From Prostheceraeus crozeri (taxonomy: Eukaryota > Platyhelminthes > Polycladida > Euryleptidae), in assembly GCA_907163375.1 (NCBI GenBank), contig CAJQUW010001976.1, positions 124,001 to 188,000 on the forward strand: DNA of 64,000 nt, read 5' to 3'. Positions within the stretch are counted from its first letter, which is position 1, and every line of letters starts with the position of its first letter. Made by a program: the position numbers and the translations under genes. The notes beneath the pieces are model-generated. The model saw nothing but the letters and a program-made list of their open reading frames with translations, made no database searches and was not told where the DNA came from. Below are positions 14,701-25,545 of this stretch, one piece after another.

Positions 14701-17700
14701 CCTCGCCTCAACGCGACACGATGGCGCATAAGATAATCGGATCGCGCGCTATCAGTGTTCTGGAGAGAGGCAAACAGTTTTTCAGTCCGCCGCTGCGCTG
14801 TGATTTTTCCTGGCTTGATATTGAGCCTGTCAAGACGAGGAATCTTTTTTCTCTCCTCCACGAGATATTTTTCAACTCACTCGAATTTTGTGTTAGAAAA
14901 TTGCAAATAATTGCGAATGATAAATTGTCTGTAGTGCAGTTGTGAATCATTTGACGAAGTAATTAGTGTGAAGTGTTGTTAATACTTCGTTGCGAAATGA
15001 CAGGCTTCTGTGCCTTGTGTTCCGATTATATTAGAAACTAGCTAAACCCATTGAAGACAGATAATTTGTAGAACATAGCATACTAGGTAATTTGAACCGA
15101 ATCAGATCTGTTCAAGCCTTCAAGTAAGGAGTAGTGACCCAGATGGCTGCACGTCCAAGCCTTTTCAAGTGAGGAGTGTAGTGATCCAGACGACTGTACC
15201 TTCCTAAATAATATTCATTTAGTGCATCAGATAATAATATCTTCTTAATATCTAGCTATTTCTCAAGCCTATCTATACATTTGAGTCACAGTTTTCTGCA
15301 TATTTTTGAATTTCTTTTTTCAGAAGACTGCATTCTGACTCGTTATCCAGTCGTGAGAATGGAACTCTGACAAAAACGCACACCGGTGATGATTCGGAAG
15401 ATGATGAGATCAACGTGGAGGATACAGATGAGATCGGTGGGAACAATGCGTCACCGCGGGACCTCTCTACCTTGGGTTCTCGCTCCACGGGTTCGAGTGA
15501 CGGTCACGCGAGGAGCAGTAGCCGCTTAGGCGCCGGTGAGTTCACACAGAGTAGGTGGGGGCGGCCAATCTGAGAAGCGCAGTTGGGAAATCTCTCTGCT
15601 CAAATGGCAGTGAGCCGATGAAAGTGTCAAATTTGACACGTTCCGTGCGACGACCAATACAAAGAATTCAAAAACGCTACCGTCTCTCAACGACGGTTGG
15701 TTCTTCAATGAAAGATGAGAGAGAGGAGCGATATTGGAAAAGTTTATGATTGGCATGTTGATTATCTAAATTTGAAAAGAGAATGGACCGCATTGCGAAG
15801 TATCCACTGAGCAATTAAAACAGAATCTGAACGCAGATCACTTCCATTAATCAAAGCAAATGTTGCAGCACAGATATCTGTGCACACATTCTTCTCATCT
15901 CGTGGTGTATTCATCTGATATCTTTGCGTTTCTGAATATTCGTTTGCATCACGCAATAGCCATGTTAGTGCATGCACTAGAGGATGTCTTGGGAGAAGTG
16001 CTTGTTATAAAATGAATTCAGAAACATTTCATGAAATTATCAGATATTCTCAATCATGTGACTGTATTGACTTTCTTTCTTATTATCTTTAATCAAGGTC
16101 ATAAAAATCAATTTCATTATAAACTTCTCGGGTACATAAATAAGAAATCCTGCAGCATAGGAAGGTCGTTGGTTGAGTTCACCTCTTTAAAATTTGGAAA
16201 ATGTTTTGCATTTGGCTTTATTTCAAACAGCGTCTCCCTCATCCTAATCATTAAAAGCGGTAATCTCCCTGAAAGCTCCTCCGACTTTGTCTTGGCGCAT
16301 TTATTTTCGCCTCGATCCCTTCAAATGCCGTAAATGCATAAAGGCAGACCGGTTTGACATGTGTCACTCGCCTTACAACTGAATTTCGCAAAGGTAATCA
16401 TGAGAAAATCTTAATATGATGAATGTGTTCAACCGTTTTAAAGATATAGGCTTTTATTCAAAGCTGAGTGACAAAAATGACGCTCAAGACAAATAAGTAT
16501 AATAAATACTTTGATGACAACTAATCAGGGTTGAAATGTTATCTTATTATGCTCGCATAAGACGAAATACAAGAGAAAAGAGATAGATTTACTTATGGAA
16601 AAGAATTATCTGAAATTCGACACTTCTCTACGGGAAAGGGGAAAGTGACTTGCTTTACTCTTCCTATTGACTTGATTAAAACAAATAAATGATATTTACG
16701 GTGGATAACTACAGGGTATGAAGAAAAGAGAATAGAAATTGAGCAAGCTGTCTGTCTAAAATGTTCCTCAAAGTTGTGAAGAGCACGGAAAATATTTTGG
16801 ACCTAATTTTCAAGTGTTTCAATTTATAGGAAATTCTATCTTCTAAATCTGTGAAGGTGCCGCCATGATATGAAGACGTCACAGGACATTATTTCTATAT
16901 TGTCTAAGAATATTCACAAATAGTTGCATAATGTATGCCATGAATATAGAAGATGCGCTGTGAACCCAGGTGGATACGAGAATCGGAGAACTCCGAGACC
17001 TCTTTGAGGACCTTCATTTCTTCATTTTCTTGTCCTTCTGGGCTATAGAAAACCTTGCATACTTCAAATGCGATATTGAAGTCGAGGGCTCGGTCCAAGA
17101 TATCTATGGTAAAGCGATTGAATTTCTATGAATATCATTAGGAGTGGCAATGACATAGATAGTAACATATAGTCCAAATTTTTTTGCTGCTAGTTATATG
17201 AATTCCTTTTTCCTGTGTGGTCTCCGTGGCACAGTGGTTAAGTGCTTGGCCTAGCGATCCTTCGGTCTAGAGGTCGAGCACCGAAAGTGTCATTGTAGGT
17301 TGTCAGGAAGGGGATCCGGCCTAAAAGATCACGACACTCCGTATTAAAGTCTGAATGTGTGACACCGTTCAAGCCCCCAGTAAGGGGAGCAGTGACGTTA
17401 AACCATCACAAATGAAAAAATCTGTGAAAGGTGATTGGAATATCATTAAAAAAGATGAAACATTAATTACTTTCGAGTGTAATTTGTAATTTGATTAATA
17501 TCAGAAGCCGTACAGAGCTTTACTTCGTGACTTCAGCTTTCTGAAGTGATACAACGCGTCCAACTTCTCCGTGTACAAAAAGAGAATCATTTCTTTGTTG
17601 GCACACTTGAGAGGCCTCACACACTCTCACTGGCTAGCTTTGCTACCTGTCGCACCTCCTTTGTAGTTCCGCGTTAATTTGGCACAGGTGTACGTGCGAT

Positions 17701-20245
17701 CAGCCTCAAATTGAATCATTCCACCTAAACGTCCTTCTCACAGTAAGCGCTGTACGTCTGTACCCATGCCATTCGTTTGTCGTGGTGCTCTCAAGCGGTG
17801 CATCCATTTGAGAAGATTTCAAAGCATTTTGATGACGATTGGGGGGAGGAGGGATATGAGACAGAAGGAAATAATGGGCCCATTTTGGCTTTTCGGAGAT
17901 GATAAAGATGATTTTATTTGTAGGACTAATTCGAGCATTTCTCTCTAACGCGAAATGCACCGCTATAGTCACCTTGTGTGATTGTGTGTGGAGTCTTGCC
18001 CCTCAAGTCTTACGAACAAACTTCTCATGCGAAATGATCAAGTTTGTAGCGCCGAGCCTTTGATCTAACTTCGGTAATTATTGGATTCGTCACGTTAGCC
18101 TTGTCTTAAAGTAGCGGGGAATAAAAGCCTGTCCGATCGATTTTGACAATGATCAGCGCTAATTTTAAAAAGATGAAGAGAAGGCAGGAGGCGGGGGACG
18201 AGGAATTATCCCAGCCCGTTCATCTCGCGTGAAAGAAATTCACTTTCTTCTTCTTCTGATGCTCTGGACTTGGTTTGCGTGCGCGCCGTCTTTGTGTGAA
18301 TTATATCGGGGCCGGGAACCAAATCTTCGCTTTAATTGCTAACTTGCATGCCTAAGTGGAGAGCAGTGAACTCAAGAAAAGCCGTAAGGGAAACACATTA
18401 AACCTTTGAGAAGGTAGAAATCGAAGAGAATTCATACCTGTCAACACAACAGACATTTTTTCAGGTATTCTATTTCCATGCAAGATAAATTCATTCTTTC
18501 TTGGTTCATTGATAGGAGAAAGAAAGCCATTTGACATGTTAATTGTGCTAGAGCAGTGACAAGGAAGGTTCAAGATGTCACCAGTTATCAACATCACTAT
18601 CCGTCTTCTTGCAATGTCTATGCCTTCAATGAAATAGTTGTCAAGATCACAGTCAAAGACTTGGTAATCTGACTTTACAAGAAATGGATGTGCATTAATT
18701 GCTATGTCGTCAACTAAATATCTATGTTCGATGGCAGTTGTTCCATCAATTCTGTGCACATTTCTAAGTTGTTGGTCAGGACGTGAATGCTGATGTTAAA
18801 ACTCAGTCATGTTATAAGAACTGCTCATGGACACGACATCATATCCAGATTGACTTCAGTTCAAACTCGAGCTGTTCATGGCATTGCAGATAATCTTTTG
18901 ATCTAAAATGTGAAAGAAAATTAGAGTTTAACAAATTTCACAAGCCTGTAAAAAGTATTGTAACTGAAGTCCTCTAACGTGTGGATAACACATACAATAA
19001 AATATAAAAATTATTTGTAAATAAAAAATGCAAGATAGTCCTCAAAAGGACTTATTAAACGTTCATAGATATCATATTTAGAATATATTGTATATATAAT
19101 ATATACATACATATAATATGTAATATTGTATAGAATTCATCGACAAAAGTTGCAAACCACGTTCTGGGTTTAAATTCTAAGTCAATCTGATAACTTTTTA
19201 GAAGTTAGACAGATGGAAATTTTTCACCATTCTGATGCTTAGCCACAAAATTGTTCATCAACCTGCAATCGTTAAACTATGATCTCAGAAGCTGTCGTGT
19301 CCTCGCCACCAATACAGTACAACCATTGTGGAAGTCTATCAACATGTAATTGTATAAATATCTGTGTACAGATTTGCTGCAACTTGCTCGGCTTCATTTC
19401 CCGCGTTTTCCCTTGCAGACTTGCTGGCACGACACTCAGAGTCAAACGGTCGTCAGAGCGCCGCAAAGGTTCCTAACTTGGATTCCTCTTCCTCCTCATC
19501 AACAGCTACAGGAGCTAAGAACTCTGTCTCCCGCTCACCAAGTCCTCGGCTGTCAACTCCGAGGGAGGCGAACTCCTTCCCGCCTCCTAATATTACAGTG
19601 GTTCCTCCTGGCCTGAGTCCCAGAGCTGCAGCGGCGATCAGCCTTCACCAGCCGTGGATGAGCCGTGTGGGTGGTCCAACAGACGTTCTTAGCCCTCTTT
19701 ATCCTCCCCACCCGGCCGGGCCCGGAGCTCTCCTGGGAGACAAAATGCCATCAATAGCCCTGCGTGGAATGCTCCATCCTCCTCCTGGATGCATCAGTAA
19801 CTTCCTGGTTCCTCCCAATTCACTGCCACCTCTTTTCCCTCCTCATGGACCGTTCCCTCCTCTTGGCGTTCTTCCACAGACCCCCGTCACCTCTCCAGGA
19901 GTGTCTACACCGTCGTCGGTCTCAGGGGCAGCAGGTGGACCCATCCCCGGCGCCTTCAATCGTGTCAGCGGCGCGTACAGGTTCTCCCCATACTCCCTCG
20001 CCTGCAAGACCAGCTCTGGGTCATCACCACGTCTCACCTCAAGGTCAGGCTCCTCTCCCACGTCCCCAGTGAAGGCGGATCTTCACCGCATTCATACTCT
20101 TATCTCAGGCAAAGAGCACGAATCCTCAAGTCCGCCTCCTCCTACCTCCGTTTCAACTCCATCCGCCTCCTCTTCAACCTCCTGTACAACAACGCCGCCC
20201 CCAGTCACATACTCAGCAGCTCCCAGCAACCCTCCATCCTCCTAA
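2483..20245 (+). CDS. Tbx2/3: Tbx2/3 T-box transcription factor, 3' five exons (partial gene)
   Basis: This is a nuclear T-box DNA-binding transcription factor of the Tbx2/Tbx3/optomotor-blind class, which in animals acts mostly as a repressor. Five exons (2483-2750, 13505-13651, 13713-13789, 15324-15535, 19419-20245) join with matching phases to 1531 bases: one carried base plus 510 codons including TAA. The joined product has most of the T-box (RMFPPF through [20 protein letters not shown]), then an acidic serine-rich linker and a long proline/serine-rich tail. [20 protein letters not shown] and [20 protein letters not shown] match Tbx2/3 and not Tbx4/5, where the corresponding stretches read RYKFADNKW and DPFGHIILNSMHK. 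The first T-box segment (LWDQFHKLGTEMVITK in relatives) and the start codon are not visible and must lie upstream of the window. Introns are 10.8 kb, 61 bp, 1.5 kb and 3.9 kb. The exon joins are inferred from splice signals and homology, not from transcripts. Confidence 0.93.
2751..13504. other. Long Tbx2/3 intron (10.8 kb) with GC-richer islands
   Basis: No coding exon is recognised. Most of it is AT-rich. It is broken by GC-richer islands at about 4745-5030, 8160-8470, 9280-10110, 10800-11340 and 12590-12840, whose long open frames on several strands match no family I know. A perfect CRE-type TGACGTCA lies at 7457-7464 and a GATA-type CTTATCT at 8317-8323. The islands could be enhancers of this developmental gene, which is inference only. 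Confidence 0.5.
10265..10365. repeat. Short tandem repeat, about 24-25 bp unit, 3-4 copies
   Basis: The unit resembles GATATCTCTATCGCTGCAGT plus GTTT and recurs about four times with changes. The GCTGCAGTGTT core is best kept. A separate trio of ACTCGTACA-like units follows near 10460-10500. Confidence 0.6.
13505..13651 (+). CDS. Tbx2/3: Tbx2/3 exon: central T-box exon
   Basis: The exon is exactly 49 codons, [20 protein letters not shown] through [11 protein letters not shown]. It lies between a strong pyrimidine-rich acceptor (CTCTTTTTTTACAG) and the donor GTGAGA, phase 0 at both ends. It holds the T-box core that helps bind DNA and form the dimer surface ([16 protein letters not shown]). 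FKETEF replaces the FPETDF usual in vertebrates. Confidence 0.95.
13713..13789 (+). CDS. Tbx2/3: Tbx2/3 exon: end of the T-box (77 bp)
   Basis: This short exon encodes [20 protein letters not shown] and then GRREK. It holds the C-terminal T-box helix that enters the DNA minor groove (NPFAKGFRD). It follows acceptor ACCTTACAG after an intron of only 61 bp and ends before GTGAGT in phase 2, so the next Lys codon is split. GRREK is the basic tail after the T-box in Tbx2/3. Confidence 0.93.
13790..15323. other. Tbx2/3 intron with a GC-rich island and SINE-like tail
   Basis: 14300-14860 is GC-richer, with long open frames on both strands and no recognisable protein. It is a candidate regulatory element or unrecognised conserved sequence. 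15106-15195 resembles the tail of the SINE at 17215-17402, twice over. Confidence 0.45.
15106..15195 (+). repeat. Degenerate SINE-tail-like repeats (two)
   Basis: TTCAAGCCTTCAAGTAAGGA and the following GTAGTGAC resemble the tail of the SINE near 17370 (TTCAAGCCCCCAGTAAGGGG then AGCAGTGAC). A second weaker copy (TCCAAGCCTTTTCAAGTGAG) follows about 50 bases on. They are probably remnants of the same or a related SINE. Confidence 0.4.
15324..15535 (+). CDS. Tbx2/3: Tbx2/3 exon: acidic and serine-rich linker
   Basis: The exon begins after acceptor TTTCTTTTTTCAG, completes the split Lys codon and ends in phase 1 before GTGAGT. It encodes [14 protein letters not shown], then an acidic run ([15 protein letters not shown]), then a Ser/Gly-rich stretch ([19 protein letters not shown]). 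Phase and position match the linker that follows the T-box in Tbx2/3 proteins. The sequence itself is poorly conserved, so the call rests on splice sites, open frame and phase agreement with both neighbours. Confidence 0.85.
17215..17402 (+). repeat. tRNA-derived SINE
   Basis: The head is tRNA-like: GTCTCCGTGGCACAGTGGTT holds the A box, the D stem GCAC/GTGC pairs perfectly, and GGTCGAGCACC is a slightly altered B box. A non-tRNA body and tail follow (GATCACGACACTCCGTATTA, then GCCCCCAGTAAGGGGAGCAG and TGACGTTAAACC). That layout is typical of tRNA-derived SINEs, transcribed by RNA polymerase III and moved by a partner LINE. Clear target duplications are not visible. The SINE lies inside a Tbx2/3 intron in the sense direction. 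Confidence 0.75.
18057..18066 (-). promoter_or_regulatory. Candidate TCF/LEF binding site
   Basis: CCTTTGATCT, which reads AGATCAAAGG on the other strand, is the optimal TCF/LEF target. It lies in a GC-richer intronic island of Tbx2/3. A single match is weak evidence by itself. Confidence 0.25.
18352..18759 (-). other. Unassigned open frame in the last Tbx2/3 intron
   Basis: About 135 codons are open on the minus strand, and the frame continues a little upstream. It contains [20 protein letters not shown] and [21 protein letters not shown] do not recognise it. It is much longer than chance frames nearby and its composition is protein-like, so it might be a remnant of a gene or transposon. 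There is no ATG at its upstream edge and no splice evidence. Chance remains quite possible. Confidence 0.2.
19419..20245 (+). CDS. Tbx2/3: Tbx2/3 terminal coding exon: proline/serine-rich C-terminus
   Basis: The exon follows acceptor TTTTCCCTTGCAG, completes a split Asp codon and runs in frame to TAA at 20243-20245. The open frame extends upstream of the acceptor, but that part is intron. The 275-residue product is low-complexity: Ser runs ([10 protein letters not shown]), Pro-rich segments ([15 protein letters not shown]), Ala/Gly patches and a Ser/Thr/Pro-rich end. Segments that look less random are [25 protein letters not shown] and [11 protein letters not shown]. They may be repression or cofactor motifs, but I do not recognise them for certain. 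The exon is GC-rich against AT-rich surroundings, which supports coding. Confidence 0.9.
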
Positions 20246-20580
20246 CTCTTGATGACTCACAGACAACTCCATGTTGTGAACCCTGTACACAGTTTTGTGC
20301 CATTTCCGTTTCTCTATGAAGTCAATGACTTAAAACTGCTGCCGAGCTATCCTCCAATCAACCTATCAGCTTTGCGAAATGCGACCCATTGTAATTAATG
20401 CGGAAGTGAATGAGACAGACATCTATGTGCGATAGATCACTTCAATATATCTATGGTATCCCCATGAGAGAGATTGCAGCATAGAAAGCTGATCTGGTGC
20501 GCATTTCGCAGAGAATATTGGAAAATCTTGCTGAACCGTTTTTCTGTCAATGAGGAATAAATACTGTGAGGTAACTCACT
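20246..20580 (+). terminator. Tbx2/3: Tbx2/3 3' UTR with candidate poly(A) signal
   Basis: A canonical AATAAA lies at 20556-20561, about 310 bases after the Tbx2/3 stop, in an A/T-richer stretch. No earlier AATAAA is seen after the stop. The true cleavage site is unknown. Confidence 0.5.
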
Positions 20581-20599
20581 TGCAACACTACTTTAAAAG

Positions 20600-23599
20600 A
20601 TTTGAGTCTTCAATAACTTCTTTCCCTTGCTATTTTCTCTTCGACTTTTGTCTCCCCAGATGCTGTTCATTATGAGACAAGAGTTTTTCCTGCAGACAAT
20701 TATTTGACTTTTTCAACCTCTTTGTCGTTGTCTCCACTGCTGTGGTTGATGAAGTTGTCGCAGTACTCATCGGACTCGATGCACATCGAGTGTTACACTC
20801 ACTAATTTACGGCTCTCTTCGTACGCATAAATCCAACGAGCTGCATTCTCTCTGGAGACCCGTTTGCTCCGAGTTGCAATAGCTTAGCGCCTAAAGCGCT
20901 ACGAAGAATTCTCTTTAAGAGACGAGGGAACACTTGTTGATGGGACTGCGATTAGGCCATCCGTGGCTGTGTTGCAGACGCGTCATGTCCTTATCGCCTT
21001 TGGTTTGAAGCAACGACTTATACCTTTCTCTTGATAATGCAAATATGAGAGAGGAATGACTTTACAATCGCCACAATTAACTTTAAAAGTCTCTTTCTTG
21101 CTTCTCTTTCAATTTCACTCAATCTGTTTGTCAGAGTGTACCGCAGAGGATCAAGAGTGCTTAGAGACTCGCAGTTATCGCGCGAGGAAAACTCGATAGG
21201 AAAGAGCTTTAATCGCTTGATGAGCAAATGTTTCATCACGATTGCTGTGAAAGGAAATTACACTCTGTAGAACTGAGTCTATTGAGTATAAAGAAATTAC
21301 AGGGGTAATTGTTGAATGATATCTGATAGAAGAATCAGGTCACTACGTCCCAATGTCAATCAAAACACGGAGGAAATCGATGGAACTTTCTTGACACAAT
21401 AACGTATTTCACAGGCAGTTCCTGCAGAAATATTTGTATATCAGAAATACTGCAGAAATACAATAAACATTATTTCACAACAATATTCACGGTACTGGTA
21501 TTTACTTTCATTGACTGGATCAGCTATGCTTTTATCAAGCGTCAACTATTCAAGACATGGAATATCCAGGCCTGTAAGATGTTGAGGAGAATCGGCTCAG
21601 CAAGATGTTCCTTCCCCAATTTTCTTCGAATGTCCAAATGTATTAAACTGGACTTGACTTTACTTCCTTAACCGTTTCAATATCAGAAGCAGCATTGGAG
21701 ACTTTGTTTTTTGTATAAAGTTATATTTTCATTTATTTTTCTGTCTCCCAAATCTGCACACTTTCCTCGATTTCAATCATCGTTGTTTGGCTCATGTTGT
21801 CAAGAATTGTACATTATTTTGCAATATATTCGATGATTTCATGTGAACAGTATTTGCCATGTTTTTGGTCTGTAATGAAATTTCCGGGACTAGCGGTATA
21901 CAGCGGATGGGATTAATACAATGAAGTATCCTTGATTGGAATAAGTTGACAAAGATTATTATATTATTCTCTGTCCCAGTAGTCATTATAACATTTCAAA
22001 ACTTATTATGTTATGTTTTGTTTTGATATCCGACTACTCGGTAGTCTACAGGACTTCCATGTACTTTTACTAATTGCCAGGAAAATTAGCAACAATCTAA
22101 GTAGCGATTAAAAGATGGCCTAGAAATTCTAATCAGAAATATAGAGGTAAGGAATTCAGATTAACTGTATTAATATCACACTGATTTCATGCAGACTTAT
22201 GTCCAATCTACTCGCATCAAAAGCTTTGTATTCCCCTTGCATTCGACTCAGAGAATACATAGCTGTTGATCGTTCTCGTAGATTCTGAACATTCATCTCT
22301 TGAATTCACGATTTTATAGCTATGCATTGTCCGGCCTTGTAGATAAAAACATTCTCTCAGTAGTTTTGTGAACAAATAGAATCTACTTGTGAATTAGACG
22401 CATAGAGTCTACTGCAGATAAATGACATGTCTCCAATGAAAAGTGGAATATGTATAATTCAATTATACATAATCGGCATCTAAATTTTAATACATCACTG
22501 ATAATTGGCTTTACACTAAGAAAGTCCAAGTCAGTAGATTTAATGTACGAGTTTATGAAGTAGACGCATATACATTGCATCCTTGGATGAGAACTTTATC
22601 ATCGAGCAAAGCCTGACATCAGTGATAAATCAGAAAATAATCATAAGTAAAATAATCATTAAGCTTTTCATTCCATAGATTTTCGAAAAGCTCGCAATAG
22701 AAGTCCCTACATATTTGCCACAGAAATCTCTGGCTAACGCTCTCACTCGACTCCTAATGGTGAAGATATTGTGAACCTTAAAAATCCATGAAATGTCACA
22801 CTACACATTTTCTTGAAATAGCGTTAAGTGTTGAAACCACCGTAAAATAGACATTTTGAAATTATAGAATCTAAATCGATATGCATTAAAAATTCAGTTT
22901 CACGTACTTGCGACACACATAAATATTCACATTGTGATTGCGGAAAAGAAACAGTAAAATAACTGATAGGCGTTCACATCAGTCAGAGGTTATTGCAAAA
23001 CAACTGATGTATAAAAACAAGAAATTAACATGCCTCGCCTATGCTGTGAACAGTCAGGAAAATGTCCATCATTATGAGAAGAGGCTCTACTGTAAAATGA
23101 CCAGCCATGTCAGGTCACCCTTTATGCAAAACGTCAAAAATGAAAAAGAAAGTTGGACAAATCATGATGAAATACATTCGAAGGAGATGTTGCTGTTTCA
23201 TCTCAGCTTTCAATTCGGTAGGATGAATTTTGCTTTAGAGAGTATCGAAATGCTTGTAGATAACGTAGAATTGATAGAAAAATATTGGTAAGAATATTTG
23301 CAATAATAGTCTACCTTTAAGTATTTTGATAATTAACTCTTTCTCATGTATTTGAGATGTATTACATCTTTTCATTGTTTCATATGACAAAGACGATTTC
23401 AAAAAATTGATTCTCATCTCATTGCTTTTCTAATGATGTAATTATTATATTTGTGGAGAAGAATTATTCTGTGACATAGTGGAAAATCCAGAAACGTGCG
23501 ACTTTTTAGCACACTTTCAAACTATTCACAAAAAATCGTTGGCTTTGTTTGGAAATCTCAGTTCAGTCCAAACTTCTGAAGTGAACAAAAAGAATTCTT
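20600..23599. other. Downstream of Tbx2/3, no gene seen
   Basis: 20620-21240 is GC-richer and could be a 3' regulatory region. The remainder is AT-rich. A perfect small inverted repeat (TGTATAATTCAATTATACA) lies near 22450. The minus-strand and plus-strand frames here (including a 117-codon plus frame at 22938-23291) match nothing known. Confidence 0.5.
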
Positions 23600-24545
23600 A
23601 ATGAATTACAGAGATAGGGAAATTGATCGCTCATCGTTTGTGGATTGCCGTGAAATCCTTCAAAATACTCGAGCACAAGTCTTGTCGATAAAGCATCTGA
23701 TCATTGTTGAAAAAGATAGCAGGCTCACGAGAAATGCTCACAAACTTCTCTATAGACCTTGACATCGTCTGTGTCTCTGCTGTGTGATCCGGCTGATAAC
23801 AGTCACTGAAATTTGTCACAATTTGGAGTGTTTGACGTTTAACTGGCTGCTCATTGTTCGATCGCTATGATAATATGTCAGATATTATGTCAAATATTTA
23901 GAATGGCTGACTGCTGTGCACAAGCTTTGCCGATAAAGTTAATCCATCCTGTCAGCAGCACAGAGATAAATTGCCTTGTCTGCATGTTTGGGTCTAGAGA
24001 TGACGTTCCTCAGTACTGATTGTCACGGCCATAACTAGTCTCGATGGGCAAGGAGGTCAAGTTTCCATTGAACACCATGCAAATTCAAGACTGAATTCTG
24101 GCGGACCAGATGACTGACCCCACGTTGAGCATGCATAGTCAGTAAATCTAGATCGTGATGAGTCGAACGCTGTGAATGACATTTCCATTTGTCGAATTAA
24201 TCGCTGCGAAAAATTGAGTTAGATATATGTAGTTTTACTGGACAGGCCTGCAAGTGAATCTGACCGGTGAATTTCCATGGGTTCTCTGATAAGAGTTCTA
24301 TCTGAAATGCCCGCGCTTGACTAATCACACAAGCCACAGACAGACGAATGGAATATCTATGTCAACTTCTATCGCTGGCTACTTTTGCAGGCAATAGCTG
24401 ACATAGGATCATGTCCTATTAACCCACACGCAGATGACTCTCTGTGGTCAGCAGATTGAGCCGTTTCATTAGCACTACATATGTTGCTATGCTTCCTTTC
24501 TAGACAGACAGAAGAAGACGATATTACCTGTTTAATTGCATGGCC
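23600..24545 (+). repeat. Dispersed repeat family R1, copy A (interrupted)
   Basis: This copy shares long blocks with those at 27715, 29271 and 51064: AGAGATAGG..., CAAACTTCTCTATAGACCTT, ATAACAGTCACTGAAA and GAACTGGCTGCTCATTGTTC-like stretches, then TCAGCAGATTG...TTTCATTA at 24447-24475. About 550 bases between 23880 and 24440 are extra relative to copy D and partly match copy B. There is no coding capacity, so it looks like a non-autonomous interspersed repeat of unknown class. Confidence 0.65.
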
Positions 24546-24654
24546 GAAACATTTCTGCTTCACCGTCAAACACACAAGGACAAAGTGGCCATAAGAATAT
24601 TTGTTTCCTCGCGAACAACAAGAGGAGAGCCATGTTGACTAGCGCGCCTGTGCC

Positions 24655-24775
24655 AGCCTAAAATATAGGGGGTCCGGTCTCGGCCGGTAAGGCCGGCGCC
24701 CGGTTTCCATCTCTGCTGCAATGAACATTGGGCAGAGAGGATTCGAACCATCATTTTTCACAGACTAATTCACCA
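24655..24775 (-). repeat. Possible tRNA-derived SINE or tRNA-like remnant
   Basis: On the minus strand a B-box-perfect GGTTCGAATCC is preceded by an A-box-like TGGTGAATTAGT and followed by a GC-rich body (GAAACCGGGCGCCGGCCTTA). This looks like a SINE head plus body. A full cloverleaf cannot be drawn. Confidence 0.35.
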
Positions 24776-25365
24776 TGAATCTGATAAATCAATGAGTTGA
24801 ATATTAGCTTATTTCTTATGTTAAGAGACATTGATCACCATTTCTATAAACGCCCTGTTCATTCACAGCAGATTAGCATTTGTCTTTTATGTGAGATAAC
24901 GAAAGCATATTATGTCGAACACATCACTGCCGACACGTGTACGGTACTTGTAGCGCCGACAAGAAATAGGCCTATGAGACATTGATCACTTGATATCATT
25001 GTACTCGCTGATTTTGCATTTTTAAGTGTATTGATAAAAAATGCACGAGATCTTTATAGTCAACTTGACATTTCTTTTCTTCATATTCACCGATTTTAAA
25101 ATACTTAAAAGAAATAGTAGCTGTGTAGGCCGAGATGTCGAAGTCACTTATTTAAAGATGAAATAATAAATCATTAAGCGCGAATGAGTGCTGCATATTC
25201 ATACATAAATGCTCGGACAGATGCTTTCATTTAGTTAGTTGCCGATAAGTGAAGGTGTCACAGTATCACATAGAAAATCCTATGTTTCAGAAATTGGTCA
25301 ATATTATTGATTGGCAAAGCTAAAATCTAAAATTAATTGATTGATTTCGACACTTCAACATCTGG

Positions 25366-25545
25366 TCTCAACATTTCAAAGACGTGCACTGTATGTCGGA
25401 GAACTTTACCAACATGATTTCGTACGAAATTTGAGGAATGAGCAACTTTGACATTTATGAAATGAAATTTCATCTGAAGACAAATCAAAAGGCAAAACCA
25501 TTGTTTGATAATTTCAGGAATAGCAATAAGTCGTAGTTATTGTCT
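25366..25545 (+). repeat. Direct repeat copy 1 (about 175 bp)
   Basis: This copy matches 26147-26320 almost throughout, with shared blocks TACCAACATGATTTCG, GGAATGAGCAACTTTGACAT and AAAACCATTGTTTGA. The two copies are in the same direction, about 780 bases apart, and differ at scattered positions, so the duplication is old. Confidence 0.8.

Larger units (their letters stand above)
15536..19418. other. Last Tbx2/3 intron (3.9 kb), SINE and candidate regulatory island
   Basis: No exon is seen. It contains the SINE at 17215-17402, a GC-richer island at about 17560-18320 with an optimal TCF/LEF-type site, and an unassigned minus-strand open frame at 18352-18759. 18950-19140 is very AT-rich, with a TATATATAATATATACATA-type stretch. 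Confidence 0.5.

Noticed and set aside
14442-14861. 139-codon minus-strand frame as a gene in a Tbx2/3 intron
   Set aside because: No domain, splice pattern or start context supports it. Overlapping frames on the other strand are also open, so GC content explains it.
17221-17290. Functional tRNA gene
   Set aside because: The B box is altered, the acceptor stem does not close, and a SINE body follows directly.
19764-20072. Second plus-strand frame and a minus-strand frame inside the last Tbx2/3 exon
   Set aside because: They are shadows of the Pro/Ser-rich coding exon, whose splice phase fits only the main frame.
24655-24775. Functional tRNA gene on the minus strand
   Set aside because: Only the B box is convincing. 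No cloverleaf can be formed.
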